From the NCBI RefSeq assembly GCF_021228795.1, contig NZ_CP089309.1:2790001-2854000 (forward strand): 64,000 nucleotides of DNA, in the 5' to 3' direction. Each line of letters starts with the position of its first letter. Positions within the stretch are counted from its first letter, which is position 1. The DNA comes from Thiocapsa bogorovii (lineage in GTDB: Bacteria > Pseudomonadota > Gammaproteobacteria > Chromatiales > Chromatiaceae). The position numbers and the translations under genes are program-made. Positions 60,624 to 64,000 of the stretch are shown here, in pieces. A model generated the notes under the pieces. It was given only the letters and a program-made list of their open reading frames with translations. It was not told the origin of the DNA and made no database searches.

Positions 60624-61721
60624 ATGTCCCTCAGCGATCGACTCAAACTCCTCGGCCAGCTCCCGAGCGGCCCCGCGACGGGCCTCGACGATGTCTACCG
60701 CATCCTCAGGCGCTCGCTCGAAGTCTGTCTGCCGATCCCGGTACGTCGTTTTCTTGCCCGCCGAGATCGCCGTTTGATCATCGAGCCCGAGGCATCGACC
60801 GCGCATCTTTTTCTGACGACCGGCGAGGAGCGCGAGCCGGTTGGCGAGCTTGGGCTCGATACCGCGATTCCGCTCCCCGAGATCGCACGACCCGGACCCG
60901 AGCGCTCCCCGACGCGGGTCTTGATGATGCCGCGCGAGGACATCCTGACCCGCAGTGTTTCGCTGCCGTCGCAGGTGCGCGCCAATCTTCCTCAGGTGAT
61001 TCGCTTCGAGCTGGATCGTCTCTCGCCGTTCCAGGCAGGCGACGTCCTCTACGATTTTCTCGCCAAGTCCGGTCCGAAAGGTGCCCCTCGCCTCAGGGTC
61101 GAGCTCGCCCTGTGTCGCCGTGATCTTGCAGCGGCTTGGGTCAAGCGCATGCGAGATGCGGGGGCACCGATCGATCGGATCGCTTGGGAAGGGGCTTGGG
61201 CATCGGCCAACCTCTTGCCGCCGGCGGAGCGCCCGAAACGCCGTCTTGACCTCTTCAGTGTCGACAAACTGCTTTGGGCCGCGATGGTGGTGCTCATCGC
61301 CGTTGCCCTGATCGGACCCTTGTGGCAGCAAAAACGGGTTGCCGAAGCCCTCGACACCGAGGTTCGGCGGGCGCGGGTGGAAGCGGTCGCGGTCGATGAT
61401 CTGCGCCAGGAGCTCGAGCGGGCGCGTCTGGGAAGTACGGCCGTCCTGCAACAGAAACGTGATGAGCCCAACATCCTCGTCTTGTTGCGCGAGCTCAGCG
61501 ACCGAATCCCGGACGACACCTGGATTCAGACCCTCGACTACAACAACGGGCAGGTCGAGCTGCGGGGCGAATCCGGACAAGCGACCGCCTTGATCGCGCT
61601 GCTCGAGCAAGCTCCCGGTATCGACGAGGTGTCGTTTCGCTCTCCCGTGACGCAGGTCCCGCAGACGGGTAAGGAGCGATTCAATATTTCACTGCGGTTC
61701 ACGCGCGCGAGGGAAGAATGA
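60624..61721 (+). CDS. gspL: Type II secretion protein GspL
   Basis: Inner-membrane protein linking the GspE ATPase to the platform. 365 residues: an N-terminal actin-like cytoplasmic domain (about 40-210), one membrane helix (about 213-232, LLWAAMVVLIAVALIG) and a periplasmic PilN-like domain. Followed by gspM with an ATGA overlap. Confidence 0.88.
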   Translation: MSLSDRLKLLGQLPSGPATGLDDVYRILRRSLEVCLPIPVRRFLARRDRRLIIEPEASTAHLFLTTGEEREPVGELGLDTAIPLPEIARPGPERSPTRVLMMPREDILTRSVSLPSQVRANLPQVIRFELDRLSPFQAGDVLYDFLAKSGPKGAPRLRVELALCRRDLAAAWVKRMRDAGAPIDRIAWEGAWASANLLPPAERPKRRLDLFSVDKLLWAAMVVLIAVALIGPLWQQKRVAEALDTEVRRARVEAVAVDDLRQELERARLGSTAVLQQKRDEPNILVLLRELSDRIPDDTWIQTLDYNNGQVELRGESGQATALIALLEQAPGIDEVSFRSPVTQVPQTGKERFNISLRFTRAREE

Positions 61722-62335
61722 AGGCTCCATCGCGCCCTACGATCGTCTGCGTTCTGGCTTGGGTTCTGTTTTTGTCGCTCCCCCTGCTGCTGATCGGCGG
61801 CCTAGCGATCGCCTGGACCAGCGAGATGGGTACGCTTTCCGGCCGGATTGCCGACAGCGAAGATCAACTCGTGCGTTATCGTCGGCTCATTGCAACGCTA
61901 CCCGAGCTGCGGTCGGAACTCGAGCGGGTCCGGGCCAACGAGAGCTTCAAGGCGTTTTATTTCGATGCACCGACAGCGGCCTTGGCGGGTGCGGAGCTTC
62001 AGCGTCAAGTTCAGGACATCGTCACGGCGGCGAGCGGCCGTCTGATCAGTACCCAAATCTTGCCCGGACCGCCCGAGGAGAGTCCGCCGCGGGTGCGTGT
62101 GCGCACGCAGATCCAAGGCTCGACCGAGACGCTCCTCGACGTCCTCTACGACATCGAGCAAGCGCGTCCTTTTCTGTTCGTCGATCAGGTCTCGGTGCGC
62201 TCCTCCGCGCGCCCTCAGCAGCCCGCCTCCGCGCCGAGGGGCCGCATGATTCGCCGTCCGCCCGTCAACCCGGCCGGTGAATTGACGGTGAGGCTGGATA
62301 TCTTCGGCTTTACCCTGGGAGGTGACACTCAATGA
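61718..62335 (+). CDS. gspM: Type II secretion protein GspM
   Basis: 205 residues; an N-terminal membrane helix (about 8-30), a coiled segment and a ferredoxin-like periplasmic domain, the GspM/PilO layout. Position between gspL and the next gene with ATGA overlaps on both sides supports the name. Confidence 0.85.
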   Translation: MKAPSRPTIVCVLAWVLFLSLPLLLIGGLAIAWTSEMGTLSGRIADSEDQLVRYRRLIATLPELRSELERVRANESFKAFYFDAPTAALAGAELQRQVQDIVTAASGRLISTQILPGPPEESPPRVRVRTQIQGSTETLLDVLYDIEQARPFLFVDQVSVRSSARPQQPASAPRGRMIRRPPVNPAGELTVRLDIFGFTLGGDTQ

Positions 62336-62907
62336 AGTGGCTCCCCGGATTCGTGCTGCTCGCCTTGGCGTCGACGCTCTTCTTTCAGTGGAAGGATTGG
62401 CCGCCCGGCCCGTCCGGCGCGGGCCTCGATTCGGCCTCTTCGCCGGGCCCGAATACCCTCGCCGGGAGCGAGCCGGACGCCGCGACGCAATTGCCTCCTC
62501 CGGATCCGAAAGACGCCTATGCCAGCGTGACCGACCGCCCGTTGTTTCGTCCCCAGCGTCGACCGGAAGAGGAGGTCGATCCGGAGGAACAGGCAAGCGC
62601 CGAATCGGATACCGCAACATCGCTCGAGGGCATGAACCTGAGCGCCGTGATCATCACCCCGACGCTTGTGTCGGCCTGGATACAGGATCCGAACGAGCCC
62701 AGACTCAGACGCCTGCGCATCGGAGATGATCTGGAGGGCTGGTCCGTCCAGACCATCCTTCCGGATCGCGTCCTGCTGGAGCGACAAGGCGAGCAGGATG
62801 CGCTAATATTGCGCGACTACGGAAAAACACCCAGTCCGGCTGCCCCGATGCCGGTCCCGCGGCGCCCGCCTCGGGTGCTTCAACCCGCGGATCCCCCGGA
62901 CCAATGA
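62332..62907 (+). CDS. Type II secretion protein GspN/GspC-like
   Basis: 191 residues: membrane helix at 3-19, a proline-rich linker, and a homology-region domain with the VTDRPLFRPQRRP entry motif and GWSVQTILPDRVLLER, the fold GspC uses to contact the secretin. No PDZ or coiled-coil tail; the protein ends in a proline-rich stretch. It may replace GspC, which is not seen in this window. ATGA overlaps with gspM and gspD. Confidence 0.75.
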   Translation: MKWLPGFVLLALASTLFFQWKDWPPGPSGAGLDSASSPGPNTLAGSEPDAATQLPPPDPKDAYASVTDRPLFRPQRRPEEEVDPEEQASAESDTATSLEGMNLSAVIITPTLVSAWIQDPNEPRLRRLRIGDDLEGWSVQTILPDRVLLERQGEQDALILRDYGKTPSPAAPMPVPRRPPRVLQPADPPDQ

Positions 62908-64000
62908 TCTCCAGGAATTCTGATTTCATCGGCCTGACGAGCCGAGCCGACTCGAACGAGGCCACGCTGGATCCAAAGCGCTGTCGCGGTGCCCGTCAAC
63001 CCCTGCGCAACCTACAGCGACTCGCGATCGTATTGATCCTCGCCATCGTCTCCTCGGCATGCGAGCGCGCCTATTGGGACCCGACCGTACGGGTCGACGA
63101 TATGGGCGAAGACGGGACTCGTGCGCTTCAGGGCGGAGCGCGCGGCGCCTCGTCAGCGCGCGGAACCGACGCAACCTCCATCGCCCTGGCAGGAGACGAC
63201 GAGCCCGGTCCGACCGTCGGGGCACTCCAGCGAGGGACGGGCACCTTTGTGCGCGAGATCTCACCGCCCAGTGTCGACACCACCCCCGGCGACGTCACCC
63301 TGAACTTCGACGGGACGGACATCCGCGAGGTCGTCAAGGTCATCCTCGGCGACCTGCTGCAGGTGAACTATGTCCTGCATCCCGCGGTTCAGGGCGTCAC
63401 GTCGCTACAGACCGGCCGTCCGTTGCGTCGCGACCATTTGATCCCGACCCTCGAAACCCTGTTGCGTATGAACAACGCCGCCATCGTCTACTCGGGCGGC
63501 ACCTACGAGGTGGTCCCGCTGGCGAATGCCGTTCAGGGTCGCGTCGTACCCCAGCTCGGCGAATCTGGCCGAGCCCTTCCGGAAGGCTACAGCGTCCAAG
63601 TCGTGCCGCTCCAATACATCGGCGCGGAGGAAATGAGCAACATCCTTCAGCCTTTGGCGCCTGAGGGGAGCGTAATCCGCGTCGACAACCTTCGCAATCT
63701 GGTCGTCATTGCCGGCACCAGTCCCGACATGGGTAATCTGCTCGACACCATTCGCGTCTTCGACGTCGATTGGATGGCGGGGCTCTCGGTCGGTTTCTTC
63801 TCCTTGGAATACGCCAAGGCCAACGAGGTGGTGACCCAGCTTCAGACCCTGTTGGGCGACGAAGGCAGCAATCCGCTCAAGGGTGTCTTCAGATTCGTCC
63901 CGGTCGAGAGCGCCAACGCGGTGCTCGTGGTGTCTCCGCAAGCCAGTTATCTCCAACAGGCCAGCAATTGGATCGAGCGGCTCGACATGGCCGAGGCGAC
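62904..64000 (+). CDS. gspD: Type II secretion secretin GspD (partial, cut by the right edge)
   Basis: First 365 residues of the outer-membrane secretin. A hydrophobic segment ending in VSSAC (Cys53) looks like a lipoprotein signal after a long basic N-terminus. An N0 domain follows (VTLNFDGTDIREVVKVILGD), then N1 and N2 repeats (VQVVPLQYIGAEEMSNIL; VGFFSLEYAKANEVV). The channel domain lies outside the window. The ATG overlaps the preceding stop codon. Confidence 0.92.
   Translation, partial: MISRNSDFIGLTSRADSNEATLDPKRCRGARQPLRNLQRLAIVLILAIVSSACERAYWDPTVRVDDMGEDGTRALQGGARGASSARGTDATSIALAGDDEPGPTVGALQRGTGTFVREISPPSVDTTPGDVTLNFDGTDIREVVKVILGDLLQVNYVLHPAVQGVTSLQTGRPLRRDHLIPTLETLLRMNNAAIVYSGGTYEVVPLANAVQGRVVPQLGESGRALPEGYSVQVVPLQYIGAEEMSNILQPLAPEGSVIRVDNLRNLVVIAGTSPDMGNLLDTIRVFDVDWMAGLSVGFFSLEYAKANEVVTQLQTLLGDEGSNPLKGVFRFVPVESANAVLVVSPQASYLQQASNWIERLDMAEA

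Overview
The window looks like the replication-origin region of a purple sulfur bacterium (Gammaproteobacteria, probably Chromatiaceae). The gene order around the origin is the Pseudomonas-type gammaproteobacterial order, base composition is GC-rich throughout, a thiosulfate-oxidising SoxA/SoxX pair sits at the left edge, and an ArsR regulator has the cysteine pair of persulfide sensors. I cannot name a species from sequence alone.

Layout. 1-929: end of soxA and soxX, then about 690 bp without a gene. 1617-12965, minus strand: glmS, glmU and a SlyD-type FKBP isomerase, then the F1Fo ATP synthase operon atpI-B-E-F-H-A-G-D-C, read from a promoter at 12937-12965 to a terminator at 5505-5538. 13073-17349, minus strand: parB, parA, rsmG, mnmG. 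17412-21452, plus strand: a moxR-DUF58-transglutaminase block placed between mnmG and mnmE. 21504-25302, minus strand: mnmE, yidC, yidD, rnpA, rpmH. 25586-32010, plus strand: dnaA, dnaN, recF, gyrB. The likely oriC is the dnaA-dnaN gap, and two perfect parS sites for the neighbouring ParB lie inside recF.

32007-36387, minus strand: plsC, gmhB, glyS, glyQ. 36697-37863: a cation efflux protein. 38343-43105: glnA, a DUF4124 protein and ntrB-ntrC, the nitrogen-assimilation control unit. 43192-43880: two small unrecognised genes facing each other. 44055-50984: trmL, gpsA, secB, a membrane rhodanese, the ArsR regulator, envC, ctpA and a DJ-1 family gene. 51039-53977: a two-gene polyprenyl-sugar module (WbpL and WbpM types) that runs directly into a type II secretion operon, gspE-F-G-H-I-J-K-L-M-N/C-D, cut off by the right edge within gspD.

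The least expected signal is a family of elements exactly 87 bp long in five gaps between same-strand genes (atpD-atpC, moxR-DUF58, gspE-gspF, gspI-gspJ, gspK-gspL). Each has inverted 12-bp ends related to YTRARCSGCGTC and lies 11-27 nt upstream of the next start codon. In three cases the left end supplies the stop codon of the gene before. I do not recognise the family. Other points worth checking are an rnpA without a canonical start codon, a DnaA-trio-like unwinding region at oriC, the persulfide-sensor-like ArsR protein, and a possible lipoprotein secretin. I saw no rRNA, tRNA, CRISPR array, prophage or insertion sequence.
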